A DNA stretch of 50,110 nucleotides, taken from assembly GCA_947466075.1 (NCBI GenBank), contig CANIBP010000049.1:1-50110 (forward strand). Reading direction: 5' to 3'. A model generated the notes under the pieces. That model ran no database searches. It worked only from the letters and a program-made list of their open reading frames with translations, and was not told the DNA's origin. The DNA comes from Verrucomicrobiaceae bacterium. Lineage in GTDB: Bacteria > Verrucomicrobiota > Verrucomicrobiia > Verrucomicrobiales > Verrucomicrobiaceae. Position numbers and translations under genes: made by a program. How positions within the stretch are numbered: position 1 is the stretch's first letter; every line of letters starts with the position of its first letter. This document shows, piece by piece, positions 6,681-14,445 of this stretch.

Positions 6681-7760
6681 TCAGCGTTCTTCCACCCAAC
6701 CCGGCGCAGGATAGCTGCCGAGTGTTTTGACCTGCACGGCATGTTCTTCCAGCGCGGTGATGGCCTGCTGGAGCGCGGGATCGGAGTGGTGGCCGCTGAT
6801 TTCGAGGAAGAAGCGGGCCTGGGTGCCGCAAGGTGTGGGACGGTTCTCGATCTGGCGGACGTTGACGTTACGAGAGGCGAAGACCTGCAACACTTCCATC
6901 AGCGCACCGACACGATCCTTGGAATGAATCATGAGCATGGTGTTGTCGTTGCCGGAGGGCGGACCGGAGCGGCGGCCAAGAATGATAAAGCGCGTCTGTG
7001 TGGCGTATTCACGCGGCGAAGTGGCGATGACGCGCAGCGAGTGCAATTCGGCACTGAGTGGTGTGCCCAAAGCCGCGATGGAAGGATTCTGCGTCGCCAA
7101 GGCGGCGGCGGCACTGGAACTGGCAGACTCGATGATCTTTGCGGCGGGAAAAGCCTGCGCAAGCCAGGGACGACAGCGTGCGAGCATCTGCGCACGTCCA
7201 TGAATCTCAGTAATCGTGCCATTGGGACCCTGCGCCATGACGGCGGCATCGGCTTTCCACAAAATCTCGGCATAGATCTGCAAGGCACTGTCGGCGAGAT
7301 GATCGAGCGTGTGATGCACCGCGCCTTCCGTCGAATGTTCGATGGGCAGGACGCCGTAGTCGGCGGTCTGCGCGGCCACAAGGCCAAACACGCCCTCGGT
7401 GCTGGCTTCGGCGAGGTATTCGACGCAGTGGCCAAATTTGTTCACCGCCGCCTGGTGCGTCCATGAACCGGTGGGGCCGAGGTAGGCGATCTTGAGGCTG
7501 TCTTCGAGCGCAAGCGCCGCGCTCATGATCTCGCGGTAGATGGCGCGAATGGCTCGTTCGGTGAGGCGACCCTTTTGTGCACGATTGATCTCCGCGAGTT
7601 TGCGCAGCAACTGGTCCTCGCGGCCCGGCACATAGATGTCGAGGTCGTCCTTGCGTTTAATTTCGCCGACCGCATGCACCAGCTCGGCGCGCTCGTTCAA
7701 CAATTGAAGAAGCTGTTGATCGATGCTGTCGATCTTTTGGCGGACTTCATCGAGGGACAT
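6681..7760 (-). CDS. pheA: Bifunctional chorismate mutase / prephenate dehydratase
   Basis: A 359-residue P-protein of phenylalanine synthesis. Residues 1-~85 are an AroQ chorismate mutase (MSLDEVRQKIDSIDQQLLQLL, R-x-x-L...V), converting chorismate to prephenate. The prephenate dehydratase domain starts at AYLGPTGSWTHQAA (~residue 90) and contains the catalytic TRF motif in YATQTRFIILGR; it makes phenylpyruvate. The last ~80 residues are an ACT domain with IENRPTPC, a variant of the ESRP phenylalanine-binding motif, so feedback inhibition by Phe is expected. ATG at 7760. The scpB stop is only 18 nt upstream, so the two are probably one transcript. Confidence 0.95.
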   Translation of the reverse strand: MSLDEVRQKIDSIDQQLLQLLNERAELVHAVGEIKRKDDLDIYVPGREDQLLRKLAEINRAQKGRLTERAIRAIYREIMSAALALEDSLKIAYLGPTGSWTHQAAVNKFGHCVEYLAEASTEGVFGLVAAQTADYGVLPIEHSTEGAVHHTLDHLADSALQIYAEILWKADAAVMAQGPNGTITEIHGRAQMLARCRPWLAQAFPAAKIIESASSSAAAALATQNPSIAALGTPLSAELHSLRVIATSPREYATQTRFIILGRRSGPPSGNDNTMLMIHSKDRVGALMEVLQVFASRNVNVRQIENRPTPCGTQARFFLEISGHHSDPALQQAITALEEHAVQVKTLGSYPAPGWVEER

Positions 7761-7778
7761 GGCCGCAGAAAAAGGTGA

Positions 7779-8474
7779 TTAAGACTCGTCCGCAGACGCA
7801 GTGACCGGAGCCAGAGAAAGCTGCTGCTCCTCGGCGGCGGGTGCAGCCTCTTCAGCGGTGGGCAGTTTCACGCGGCGCAGTTCAGAAGCGTTCGGCATAT
7901 CATCGAGACTGCGAACACCGAAATGATCAAGGAAAGCTTCGGTAGTGCCATACAGCAGCGGACGGCCGGGTAGATCGGCCCGGCCTTCGATTTTCATCAA
8001 GCCACGGTCGATGAGCGTCTGCACCATCGCATCCACCGAAACACCGCGCACCGCTTCGATGCCTGCTTTCGTAATTGGCTGGCGATAAGCAACGATGGCA
8101 AGCGTCTCCAGCGCCGGCTGGCTCAGACGCTGCACTTTCTTGCCGGGATACAATGCGCGGCACCACTCGGCGTATTCACCACGCGCGGCGATGCGCCAGC
8201 CATTGGCACGTTCAACGAGGGTGAAAGCGTGCTTTTCGGCGGCGTAACGGGCGATCAGTTCATCCAAAATCGCACGCACCTGCTCCTCGCTCGTTGCTGC
8301 GAGAGGCGTCACCCATTCCGGGATCTGCACGACTTCGCCAGGCAGCTGAGCGCTTTCGTTCGCTGCATCGACAATATCCTTGGCTGTCTCTTTGACGGCG
8401 GCACACATCTGCGGCACGCCCAGGGGTTCCTGGGTGGCAAAAAGAAGGGCTTCAACGATCGAGATCAGTTCCAT
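7779..8474 (-). CDS. scpB: Segregation and condensation protein B
   Basis: 231 residues from the ATG at 8474 (MELISIVEALLFATQEPLG), which matches the usual ScpB N-terminus; an upstream in-frame ATG at 8495 adds seven atypical residues. It has two winged-helix domains; the signature LSQPALETLAIVAYRQPITKAGIE segment and VDAMVQTLIDRGLMKIEGR follow at ~125-170, then GRPLLYGTTEAFLDHFG. The protein works with SMC and the kleisin ScpA in chromosome condensation. No scpA is adjacent. The C-terminus has an acidic/Ala-rich low-complexity tail (EEAAPAAEEQQ). It leads a two-gene unit with pheA. Confidence 0.93.
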   Translation of the reverse strand: MELISIVEALLFATQEPLGVPQMCAAVKETAKDIVDAANESAQLPGEVVQIPEWVTPLAATSEEQVRAILDELIARYAAEKHAFTLVERANGWRIAARGEYAEWCRALYPGKKVQRLSQPALETLAIVAYRQPITKAGIEAVRGVSVDAMVQTLIDRGLMKIEGRADLPGRPLLYGTTEAFLDHFGVRSLDDMPNASELRRVKLPTAEEAAPAAEEQQLSLAPVTASADES

Positions 8475-8554
8475 GACGCGGGCGCGCAATCTCAAGCGAG
8501 GCCGGGGAGCGAGTCAAGCCGTGGAACGCACTTCGCGCACGTCGGGCCTGCGTC

Positions 8555-8971
8555 CTAAGCCGTCCGCAGTGATTTCCAGGGCTCCTCCCCGCTGTGATCG
8601 ACGAGGCCGGGTTCATCCGCTTTGGCAGGCGAAAGGATCGCGAGGAAGACGAGCATTTCATCGCCAACGTTCCAAGTGCCATGGATTTCACCCATGGGGA
8701 TGAAGGCCATGTCGCCCGTGCCGAGGAGTTTTTTCTGCTGGCCAACCCACTGCTCCGCTTTGCCGGAAATGATGTAGATCATCTCCTCCCGTGTCGGATG
8801 CGAATGAAACGGATGGCTGCGGCCCGGCTCCATGTTCGCACGCACCATCATGAGGTGCTCGTTATTTACGATGTCGCTGCGGCAGAGCCACTCTTCGAGC
8901 GTCCACGGCGAGAGGTAATCGACTTTTTCGGCAGCGGTGACGAAACGGCGGTTGGAGATGGCATCAGACAT
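8555..8971 (-). CDS. Cupin-domain protein
   Basis: 138 residues from the ATG at 8971 (MSDAISNRRF); the frame extends to 9022 but those residues (CCRDF) look non-coding. A single cupin barrel. Motif 1 HPFHSHPTREEMIYIISG supplies two His and a Glu metal ligand, and motif 2 IPMGEIHGTWNVGDEM supplies the last His. This is a small conserved one-domain cupin with a likely mononuclear metal site. Substrate unknown; such proteins range from isomerases to sensors. It has an unusually well-conserved ligand set, so catalytic or metal-binding function is plausible. It stands alone on the minus strand, 80 nt upstream of scpB. Confidence 0.8.
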   Translation of the reverse strand: MSDAISNRRFVTAAEKVDYLSPWTLEEWLCRSDIVNNEHLMMVRANMEPGRSHPFHSHPTREEMIYIISGKAEQWVGQQKKLLGTGDMAFIPMGEIHGTWNVGDEMLVFLAILSPAKADEPGLVDHSGEEPWKSLRTA

Positions 8972-9047
8972 GATGTGTGATGCTAGCTTGATGAAATCAC
9001 GACAGCAAGCCGCGCAATGCACCTACGGCTATCCGATTTGCCACGGA

Positions 9048-9308
9048 TTAATAGGTGAACAAATCCTTCACTCCCCACGGACGCTCGATCTCCTTGCCCT
9101 GCTGCTTCATGAGCAGGTTCAGGGCGTCGGCCATGCGCTGTTTCATGTGCTTGGTCAGGCGGCGGCCTTTGCGGGCGCGTTGCACAGCCTTGTGGGTCAT
9201 TGGCTCGGTGCTGGCGGCCACCAGGGCATGATTCGTCAGTTCATGCTCGGTCATGATCCCGTCCAAAGGCTGCACGCCCATGTTGCGTTCGATTTCTTCT
9301 TCTCCCAT
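9048..9308 (-). CDS. Small conserved-looking protein of unknown function
   Basis: 86 residues from the ATG at 9308 (MGEEEIERNMGVQPLDG). An in-frame ATG at 9365 exists, but a strong AAGGAG ribosome binding site lies about 9 nt before 9308, which decides the start. The sequence is charged and helical: an acidic N-terminus, then HELTNHALVAASTEPMTHKA and a basic stretch QRARKGRRLTKHMKQRM, ending in RPWGVKDLFTY. The basic helix could bind nucleic acid (inference). It lies 87 nt downstream of radC on the same strand, so may be co-transcribed with it. I do not recognise a family. Confidence 0.65.
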   Translation of the reverse strand: MGEEEIERNMGVQPLDGIMTEHELTNHALVAASTEPMTHKAVQRARKGRRLTKHMKQRMADALNLLMKQQGKEIERPWGVKDLFTY

Positions 9309-9395
9309 GCCCACCCTCTCCTTCCGCAAACCGTCATCTGCAATCTGAATTCGAGCCATGCGCATATCGCTGTTCTTGCCAGTTCTTTGCGCTCG

Positions 9396-10088
9396 TCACA
9401 GCATCCCATGCTCTTTGAAGCTAAAATAAGGAAGAGTGCGTGATTCCGAAGGCGTGCCGATGATGATGTGATCCTGAAGGATGAGACCGGTGGCGTCTGC
9501 GGCTTCGCGGAGGCGGCGTGTGATGCGACGGTCGGCGTCGCTGGGGGTGGGATCACCGGAAGGATGATTGTGGATGAGGATGAAGGCGTAGGCGTTGTGA
9601 ATGAGTGCCTTTCTCAAAAGATCGCGCGGAGCGGCGGTGCATTCGTTGAGGCTGCCGCGGAAGACTTCGTCAGTGCGCAGTAGAGTAAGTCGAGTGGTGA
9701 GAAGGATGACACGGACGGATTCGTGACCGAGCGCCTGCAACTCTGGACCGATGAATTTATAAATCAGGCTCGGCTCATTGAGGATGATATCCGATTGGGA
9801 AGCTTCGCGGGAACGACGCCCAAGTTCGAAGGCGGCGGCGAGCTTTGCAGCCTTCGCAGGACCGAGCGCCTTGACCTCAGTGAGGGCGAAAGGATCAAGG
9901 CGTGAAAGATCGAGAATGGAACCGTACTCGCGAAGGATGCGCTGACCAATCTGCAGGGCGTTTTCGTCTTTCGTGCCGGTGTTGATAAACAGGGCGAGGA
10001 GTTCGGCATCAGACAGTGCCTGCGGACCGAGGCGGAGGAGGCGCTCACGCGGGCGGTCGTTTTCCGGAATGTCGTGGATGCGGCTCAT
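9396..10088 (-). CDS. radC: RadC-family JAB/MPN metalloprotein
   Basis: 230 residues, full length for RadC. The N-terminal helix-hairpin-helix-like part begins MSRIHDIPENDRPRERLL and contains LSDAELLALFINTGT and ALGPAKAAKLAAAFELGRR. The C-terminal JAB1/MPN metalloprotease-fold domain has the zinc motif IHNHPSGDPTPSDAD (His-x-His...Asp). The historic DNA-repair role of RadC is doubtful and its biochemical activity is unproven. The family is often tied to competence and mobile elements, but no such genes flank it here. Its upstream region is occupied by an inverted pair of hexanucleotide arrays (10092-10259), which must contain its promoter. Confidence 0.92.
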   Translation of the reverse strand: MSRIHDIPENDRPRERLLRLGPQALSDAELLALFINTGTKDENALQIGQRILREYGSILDLSRLDPFALTEVKALGPAKAAKLAAAFELGRRSREASQSDIILNEPSLIYKFIGPELQALGHESVRVILLTTRLTLLRTDEVFRGSLNECTAAPRDLLRKALIHNAYAFILIHNHPSGDPTPSDADRRITRRLREAADATGLILQDHIIIGTPSESRTLPYFSFKEHGML

Positions 10089-10091
10089 CGC

Positions 10092-10259
10092 TTTTTCGTC
10101 CTCTTTCTCGTGCTCCTACTCGTCCTCGAAAATAGGTGGCTGGCAGAAGCGCTGATCGAGTTTCATGCAACGGAGCGAGTGGCAGGATTTGATCCTGTCG
10201 TGTGTATCGGAACTGAAGAATCGAGGACGAGTTCGAGTAGGAGAACGAGGACGATTTTG
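10092..10259. repeat. Inverted pair of hexanucleotide (GAGNNN) arrays
   Basis: The left array at 10092-10132 is pyrimidine-rich and is the reverse complement of the right array at 10219-10259. In the right array the units read GAGGAC, GAGTTC, GAGTAG, GAGAAC, GAGGAC, then GATTTT, a strict 6-nt period. The arms are offset by indels of whole hexamers. About 86 nt lies between them, with a small dyad (CAGGAT..ATCCTG, 10182-10196). The element fills the whole gap between polyprenyl synthase and radC. Confidence 0.7.
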
Positions 10260-10269
10260 ATGCGGAGCA

Positions 10270-11289
10270 TCAATGAATGGCGCGGCACTGATCCAACAAA
10301 CTGTTCAAGTAGCCAACAATGTCTTCGAGCGCCTGTTTGTGGGGCGTGGCAGTGAGGCCAATCAAATCTGCGCGGGCTTCGGTGAGCATGTTTTGAGCGT
10401 ACTTGACGGCTCGTTCGACGGCACCTTCGTAGTCGGCGATGCTGGCGAGTATGGTGGTGTCCATGGGCTCGCCTTTGAGGAGCATGCGGTTGAGTTTCTG
10501 CTTCTGGGCTTCGGTGGCACCTTCGAGTAGATAGAGTATGGGAAGTGTGAGCTTGCCGCGGGCGAGATCGGTGCGGAGCGTTTTGCCGACGGTTTTTTCA
10601 TCGCCAACGATGTCGAGGCAGTCGTCGTAAATCTGATAGGCGGTGCCAAGTTTGAGGCCGTAGTCACGGAGTGCGTGCTGTACCGAGTCTGGCTGCTGAT
10701 TGAGACGAGCGCCGAGTTCACAAGCGGCAGCGAAGAGAGCGGCGGTCTTCATCTCGATCATCTTGAGATAATCGGTGACGGAGAGGTTGAAATCGAAACG
10801 ACGCTGGGTCTGGAGGATTTCTCCGGTGCAAACGTCGCGGGAGGCCTTGGCGATGGTGCGGCAGACCTGGGTGTCGTCGAACTCGGTGGCGAGTTCGAGG
10901 GCGTAGGCGAAAAGACTGTCTCCGAGCAGAACGCTGAGGCTGCTGCCCCATTTTGCCACGGCGGTGGGCATGGCACGGCGGATGTCGGCACCATCCATGA
11001 TGTCATCATGAACCAGAGAGGCGATGTGAACGAGTTCAAGAATGACGGACAGGCGTGCATGCCCTGCATGCGTGCCACCGGTGGCACCACCAGCGAGGAC
11101 TGCGAGCGCTGGACGGATGCGCTTGCCAGAGGTCCTGCAGACGTAGCTGACGTAGCCTTCGACACCGGGATCAAAGGCACGCGCTTGATCGAGAATGGCG
11201 GCTTCCACACGTTCCAAATCCACCCGCACAAGATGAAACGGGAAAACGGGATTGCTGGCGTTGATTGCTGGAGCTGACATGTCTGCCAT
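10270..11289 (-). CDS. Trans-isoprenyl (polyprenyl) diphosphate synthase
   Basis: 339 residues from ATG 11289 (ATG 11280 is equally possible; the open frame to 11424 overlaps the amidase gene and is not believed). It has two aspartate-rich motifs, HDDIMDGADIRR (first, binds allylic substrate with Mg) and YDDCLDIVGD (second, binds IPP/Mg), together with GKRIRPAL at the N-terminus and GDSLFAYA. These define an all-trans long-chain prenyltransferase of the IspB/HepPP-synthase group, making the quinone side chain by adding IPP to an allylic primer. Chain length cannot be read with confidence. It is the last gene of the minus-strand envelope cluster and starts ~88 nt after the amidase stop. Confidence 0.92.
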   Translation of the reverse strand: MADMSAPAINASNPVFPFHLVRVDLERVEAAILDQARAFDPGVEGYVSYVCRTSGKRIRPALAVLAGGATGGTHAGHARLSVILELVHIASLVHDDIMDGADIRRAMPTAVAKWGSSLSVLLGDSLFAYALELATEFDDTQVCRTIAKASRDVCTGEILQTQRRFDFNLSVTDYLKMIEMKTAALFAAACELGARLNQQPDSVQHALRDYGLKLGTAYQIYDDCLDIVGDEKTVGKTLRTDLARGKLTLPILYLLEGATEAQKQKLNRMLLKGEPMDTTILASIADYEGAVERAVKYAQNMLTEARADLIGLTATPHKQALEDIVGYLNSLLDQCRAIH

Positions 11290-11377
11290 TTCATCCACCA
11301 CGGCAGGGGGTTCGTCAAATGCCGTGCTGATGCCCCACAGACACAAACTTTCAAAAGAAATGAAAGCCGTATTTCGA

Positions 11378-12001
11378 TCACCGCGCCCTGACGGCGAGAA
11401 GGCCACTGACGATGGCATCGGCAAGCTTCTGGCGATGAGTGGGATCAGCGCAGCGCAAAGCTTCGCGCTTGTTGCTTAGGTAGCCACACTCCACAAGAAC
11501 GGCGGGCATCTCCGTTTCGCGCAGGACCTTGTAGTCGGCAAAAAAAACGCCGCGAGTCCCGCCAGTGACACTGCTTTTAATGGAGCGACTGATAGCGGCA
11601 GCAAGGATCTTCCCGCGTGGGCTGCGATAGTAGGCTTCTCCACCGGAAATGATGGTCTTTCGGCTGCCATTGAAATGAATGCTGACGAAAATAGATGATG
11701 GCACCCGATTGGCGATGCGCGCCCGCTGCTCCAACTCCACAAACACATCGCCGCGACGTGTCATGACCGTTTTGAGGTTGTGTGCCTTCAAACCAGTTTC
11801 GACCCGCTTTGCGACATCAAGGCAGAGCTTTTTTTCAACCAAGCCATTCCAAACAGAGCCGCCGTCTTTACCACCATGACCGGCATCGATCACGACGGAG
11901 GAAAAACGCAGCGTTTGCGCGACCACCTCAGCCTCAGCGCTGCTCACTTGCAGCACCAGACATACTGCAGCGAAGCGTGAGAGCCAGCGATGCACGTTCA
12001 C
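11378..12001 (-). CDS. N-acetylmuramoyl-L-alanine amidase (Amidase_3)
   Basis: 207 residues, GTG start at 12001 overlapping the LysM gene stop (GTGA). Signal peptide: MNVHRWLSRFAAVCLVLQVSSAEA. The catalytic domain begins VVIDAGHGGKDGG (zinc His), then a Glu in the WNGLVEKKL region, SIHFNG (second His) and VLVECGYLSNKRE (catalytic Glu). These are the hallmarks of zinc-dependent AmiC/CwlC-type amidases that cut the peptide stem from MurNAc in peptidoglycan. It lacks a binding domain of its own; the co-translated LysM lipoprotein may supply that function. Periplasmic; cell separation or wall remodelling is the expected role. Confidence 0.93.
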   Translation of the reverse strand: MNVHRWLSRFAAVCLVLQVSSAEAEVVAQTLRFSSVVIDAGHGGKDGGSVWNGLVEKKLCLDVAKRVETGLKAHNLKTVMTRRGDVFVELEQRARIANRVPSSIFVSIHFNGSRKTIISGGEAYYRSPRGKILAAAISRSIKSSVTGGTRGVFFADYKVLRETEMPAVLVECGYLSNKREALRCADPTHRQKLADAIVSGLLAVRAR

Positions 12002-12480
12002 CTGGGAATCTTCAATGTTTTACCCGCGCGAATCATGTCACCGGAGAGGCCGTTCGCGGCTTTGAGTTTCGCGACGGTGGTGCCGTTTTTACGGGCGATG
12101 GCACCCAGATTATCGCCACTCTTGATGGTGTAGGACCCGCCTTTGCCGGTGCTCTTGCTGCTGGTTTTGGAAGGTGTCTTTTTCTTTGAAGAATTCCGTG
12201 ATGAAGAACTGCCGTGAGAAGAACGCCACGATGAGTAGTCCATGCCAGCCCCCTGCCCGCCCTCGGCAGCCCAATCGCTTTTATAATCGCCGTTATCGGC
12301 AAATGGATAATCCGCATGCCCCATGCTGTGTGATGGCGTGCTGGGCGAGCCGTGCAGATTGATGACGGGCAGATTCTTCGGCAGGCCTTTGATGTGAGTA
12401 GAATTCTCGCATGACGCAAGCAACAGCATCAAGACGACGACGGGACAAGTTTTGAGCAGATGCAGGGTGAAGTGACTCAT
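11998..12480 (-). CDS. LysM-domain lipoprotein
   Basis: 160 residues. A signal sequence ends in lipobox L21-A-S-C24, so this is a lipoprotein. A disordered Gly/Ser/His linker follows (residues ~45-110) with a Lys/Ser/Thr-rich run (SSKKKTPSKTSSKST), then one LysM domain at ~115-159 (YTIKSGDNLGAIARKNGTTV, LKAANGL, GKTLKIP) that binds peptidoglycan GlcNAc. The stop overlaps the amidase GTG, so the two are translated together. This suggests it positions the amidase at the wall, similar to NlpD/EnvC-type partners, although the catalytically dead M23 domain of those is absent. Confidence 0.9.
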   Translation of the reverse strand: MSHFTLHLLKTCPVVVLMLLLASCENSTHIKGLPKNLPVINLHGSPSTPSHSMGHADYPFADNGDYKSDWAAEGGQGAGMDYSSWRSSHGSSSSRNSSKKKTPSKTSSKSTGKGGSYTIKSGDNLGAIARKNGTTVAKLKAANGLSGDMIRAGKTLKIPR

Positions 12481-12519
12481 GCTGTTTCGAGCGGCTGTTA
12501 CGCGTGGTTCGCGTTTGAA

Positions 12520-12927
12520 TCAATCCGGCGTGTGAAAACGACTGATCTTCTGTTTTACACGCGGAATACCGTTTTTGTCTTTTTCAAGAACGATGGAACG
12601 CTCGTGATAATACTCGGTGCCGGAGCCTGGGAGGCTGTAGATCCAGTTTGCCACGTCTGCGCCAGGATCATTGCCTTGCATGGGATTCTTGATCGTATTG
12701 TAAACCGCCCTGCCATCCATACCGGGCTTCACCATCATGAATTTCCGCTCGGTGAAGCCTTGGGCGTATCGCGTGCTAGTGGAACCAAAGTAACGCACCG
12801 CCTTCATGGATTCAGAAAGGCTGTACCCGTAATTGATGCTACAAAACAACACCATCAGCATCGGAATGAGCAGGATCAGCGCCGGGGTGAGAAGGTACCA
12901 GTTCTTTTTGATGAATGCAGAGCTCAT
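12520..12927 (-). CDS. Membrane-anchored small protein, possibly BamE/SmpA-like
   Basis: 135 residues from ATG 12927 (MSSAFIKKNWYLLTP). The long frame to 13095 overlaps the pilin gene's end and encodes implausible sequence. One uncleaved N-terminal transmembrane helix (ALILLIPMLMVLFC) follows a basic KK. The external domain contains MMVKPGMDGRAVYNTIKNPM, then GADVANWIYSLP...YYHERSIVLEKDKNG, the PGMS.xxV...xP...W.Y...D pattern of the BamE/SmpA fold. That match is by eye and modest. It lies 39 nt upstream of the LysM gene in the same direction. Confidence 0.55.
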   Translation of the reverse strand: MSSAFIKKNWYLLTPALILLIPMLMVLFCSINYGYSLSESMKAVRYFGSTSTRYAQGFTERKFMMVKPGMDGRAVYNTIKNPMQGNDPGADVANWIYSLPGSGTEYYHERSIVLEKDKNGIPRVKQKISRFHTPD

Positions 12928-13078
12928 GAAGTCACATGCTGGAAGAAACGAAGGCCAGAGGCAAGACAAAACACGATGTAAACCATGCTGGCTTAAATAA
13001 TCACAGAACGCAGGCAAAGTGATCAATACATTGATAGAAGGAGACATTTCCCTCCAACGCAGGCCACAAAAAAACCCG

Positions 13079-13504
13079 TCACATACTTTGGCCACCCGGC
13101 GTTAATTCCGTTTGCGTAATGGCATAGCGCAGTTCCCCGCCTTGAATGCTAAGATATTTGGCAGCTCCCTTGATGTCTTCCTCGCTAAGACCTGGTACAA
13201 CAAAGACCCGCCCCTTCATCGCTCCACGCATTGGCATACCGCCACGAACAATGGCACGAACTGTGTCGATCACGTCTTTATCCTGAACAAAATTCAGTCC
13301 TGCGGCCTGCGCCATCATACTAACTGATGACAGTTCCTGAGCATTGCGTCGGTCACGTGCGGCATAGATCGCATCATTCTGACCCAGCATCGGCACTACA
13401 ATGCCTAACAAGACACCAAGCACCGCAACGAACATCAGCACCTCAAAGAGGCTAAAGCCGGAGCTGCGGCGGCGAGAGACAGAAGAGTGAGTATGTTTAT
13501 TCAT
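13079..13504 (-). CDS. Type II secretion/type IV pilus pseudopilin
   Basis: 141 residues, ATG 13504 (MNKHTHSSVSRRR; an ATG two codons earlier is also in frame). It carries a prepilin peptidase site G16|F17 with the conserved Glu at +5 (E21) followed by the hydrophobic assembly helix (VLMFVAVLGVLLGIVVPML). After the helix come YAARDRRNAQELSSV and a short globular part with VRAIVRGGMPM and FVVPGLSEEDIKGAA, as in Verrucomicrobia pseudopilins with a conserved G-M-x pattern. It is an orphan; no secretin, ATPase or other pilin is in the window. The upstream 180 bp are very AT-rich and contain a dyad at 13533-13568. Confidence 0.85.
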   Translation of the reverse strand: MNKHTHSSVSRRRSSGFSLFEVLMFVAVLGVLLGIVVPMLGQNDAIYAARDRRNAQELSSVSMMAQAAGLNFVQDKDVIDTVRAIVRGGMPMRGAMKGRVFVVPGLSEEDIKGAAKYLSIQGGELRYAITQTELTPGGQSM

Positions 13505-13695
13505 AACCATTTGTGTTGATGATGGTTATTTATGATAAATATCTCGTAATTGCAAGCCTGATTTATCATTTTTATTACATATTATCACATATGCACTCAA
13601 AAGATGATAATTCGACATAATGAACTCACTCATCCATTCTTCTGCGCATCTCGGCTGGTTTTTACGCTCCAGCTGACGCCTGCCCTGTAAGCCGA
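13505..13695. promoter_or_regulatory. AT-rich intergenic region with TGATAAAT dyad
   Basis: The most AT-rich stretch of the window, between the 3' end of tlyA and the pseudopilin start. It contains an 8-bp inverted repeat (13533-13540 with 13561-13568) and several ATTTATCA/GATAAT-like words, suitable for a promoter and an operator of the minus-strand envelope cluster. No gene seen in either strand. Confidence 0.4.
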
Positions 13696-14433
13696 TCAGT
13701 CCCTCACACTAAACCAAGCCAAAAACTCGCGATTGCCCTCAGTCCCTTGAATAGAGGACTCGATCAAGCCCCGCCATTGAAGCTGCGGCAGCGAACACAC
13801 ATAGGTTTCAATACGCGCACAAGCTTTGGCGTGCAGTTCCGGCTCGCGCACGATGCCACCCTTGCCCACTTCCTCGCGCGAGAGCTCAAACTGCGGTTTG
13901 ACCAGCACCACCGCTTGCCCACCTGGCCGCAATACTTGCAATGCGGCTGGTAGCACCAGCGTGAGAGAGATGAATGAGAGGTCAGCCACCAGGATGTCCA
14001 CGTCCTGGCCCACATCCTCGCGCTGCATGTGGCGGAGGTTGAATTGCTCACGCGAAACCACACGTGGATCACTACGCAATTTCCATGCGAGCTGATTGGT
14101 GCCCACGTCGTAGGCAAAAACCTTCACTGCGCCGCGTTGCAACAGGCAGTCGGTGAATCCGCCGGTGGAGGCGCCGACATCGAGTGCGGTCAGGCCTGCC
14201 ACATCAATGCCAAAGTACTCAAGTGCCCCTTCGAGCTTCAAACCGCCCCGGCTGACAAATTTTTGTGGCTGGCGCACCACAATCTGCTGCTGCTCACGCA
14301 AGAGCCATCCTGGCTGCGTAATGCGCTTGCCCTCTACCGTGACTTCGCCGGCCATGATGAGCCGTTTGGCTTGTTCGCGCGATGCAGCCATGCCGAGTTT
14401 CACCAAGGCGAGATCAAGACGTTCGCGTGGCAT
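13696..14433 (-). CDS. tlyA: TlyA-family rRNA 2'-O-methyltransferase
   Basis: 245 residues. An S4 RNA-binding domain is at 1-~65 (RLDLALVKLGMAASREQAKRLIMAGEV). Then comes KFVSRGGLKLEGAL, and the FtsJ-type methyltransferase domain with SAM loop ALDVGASTGGFTDCLLQ, DILVADLSFISL and VVLVKPQFEL. The K-D-K-E catalytic tetrad pattern is present (K of SRGGLK/KF, D of ADLSF, K of VKPQF, E late). TlyA methylates cytidines of 16S and 23S rRNA; 'hemolysin' is a historic misnomer. ATG at 14433; the preceding gene stops 12 nt upstream, indicating an operon. Confidence 0.93.
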   Translation of the reverse strand: MPRERLDLALVKLGMAASREQAKRLIMAGEVTVEGKRITQPGWLLREQQQIVVRQPQKFVSRGGLKLEGALEYFGIDVAGLTALDVGASTGGFTDCLLQRGAVKVFAYDVGTNQLAWKLRSDPRVVSREQFNLRHMQREDVGQDVDILVADLSFISLTLVLPAALQVLRPGGQAVVLVKPQFELSREEVGKGGIVREPELHAKACARIETYVCSLPQLQWRGLIESSIQGTEGNREFLAWFSVRD

Positions 14434-14445
14434 GCGGAGCGGCGT

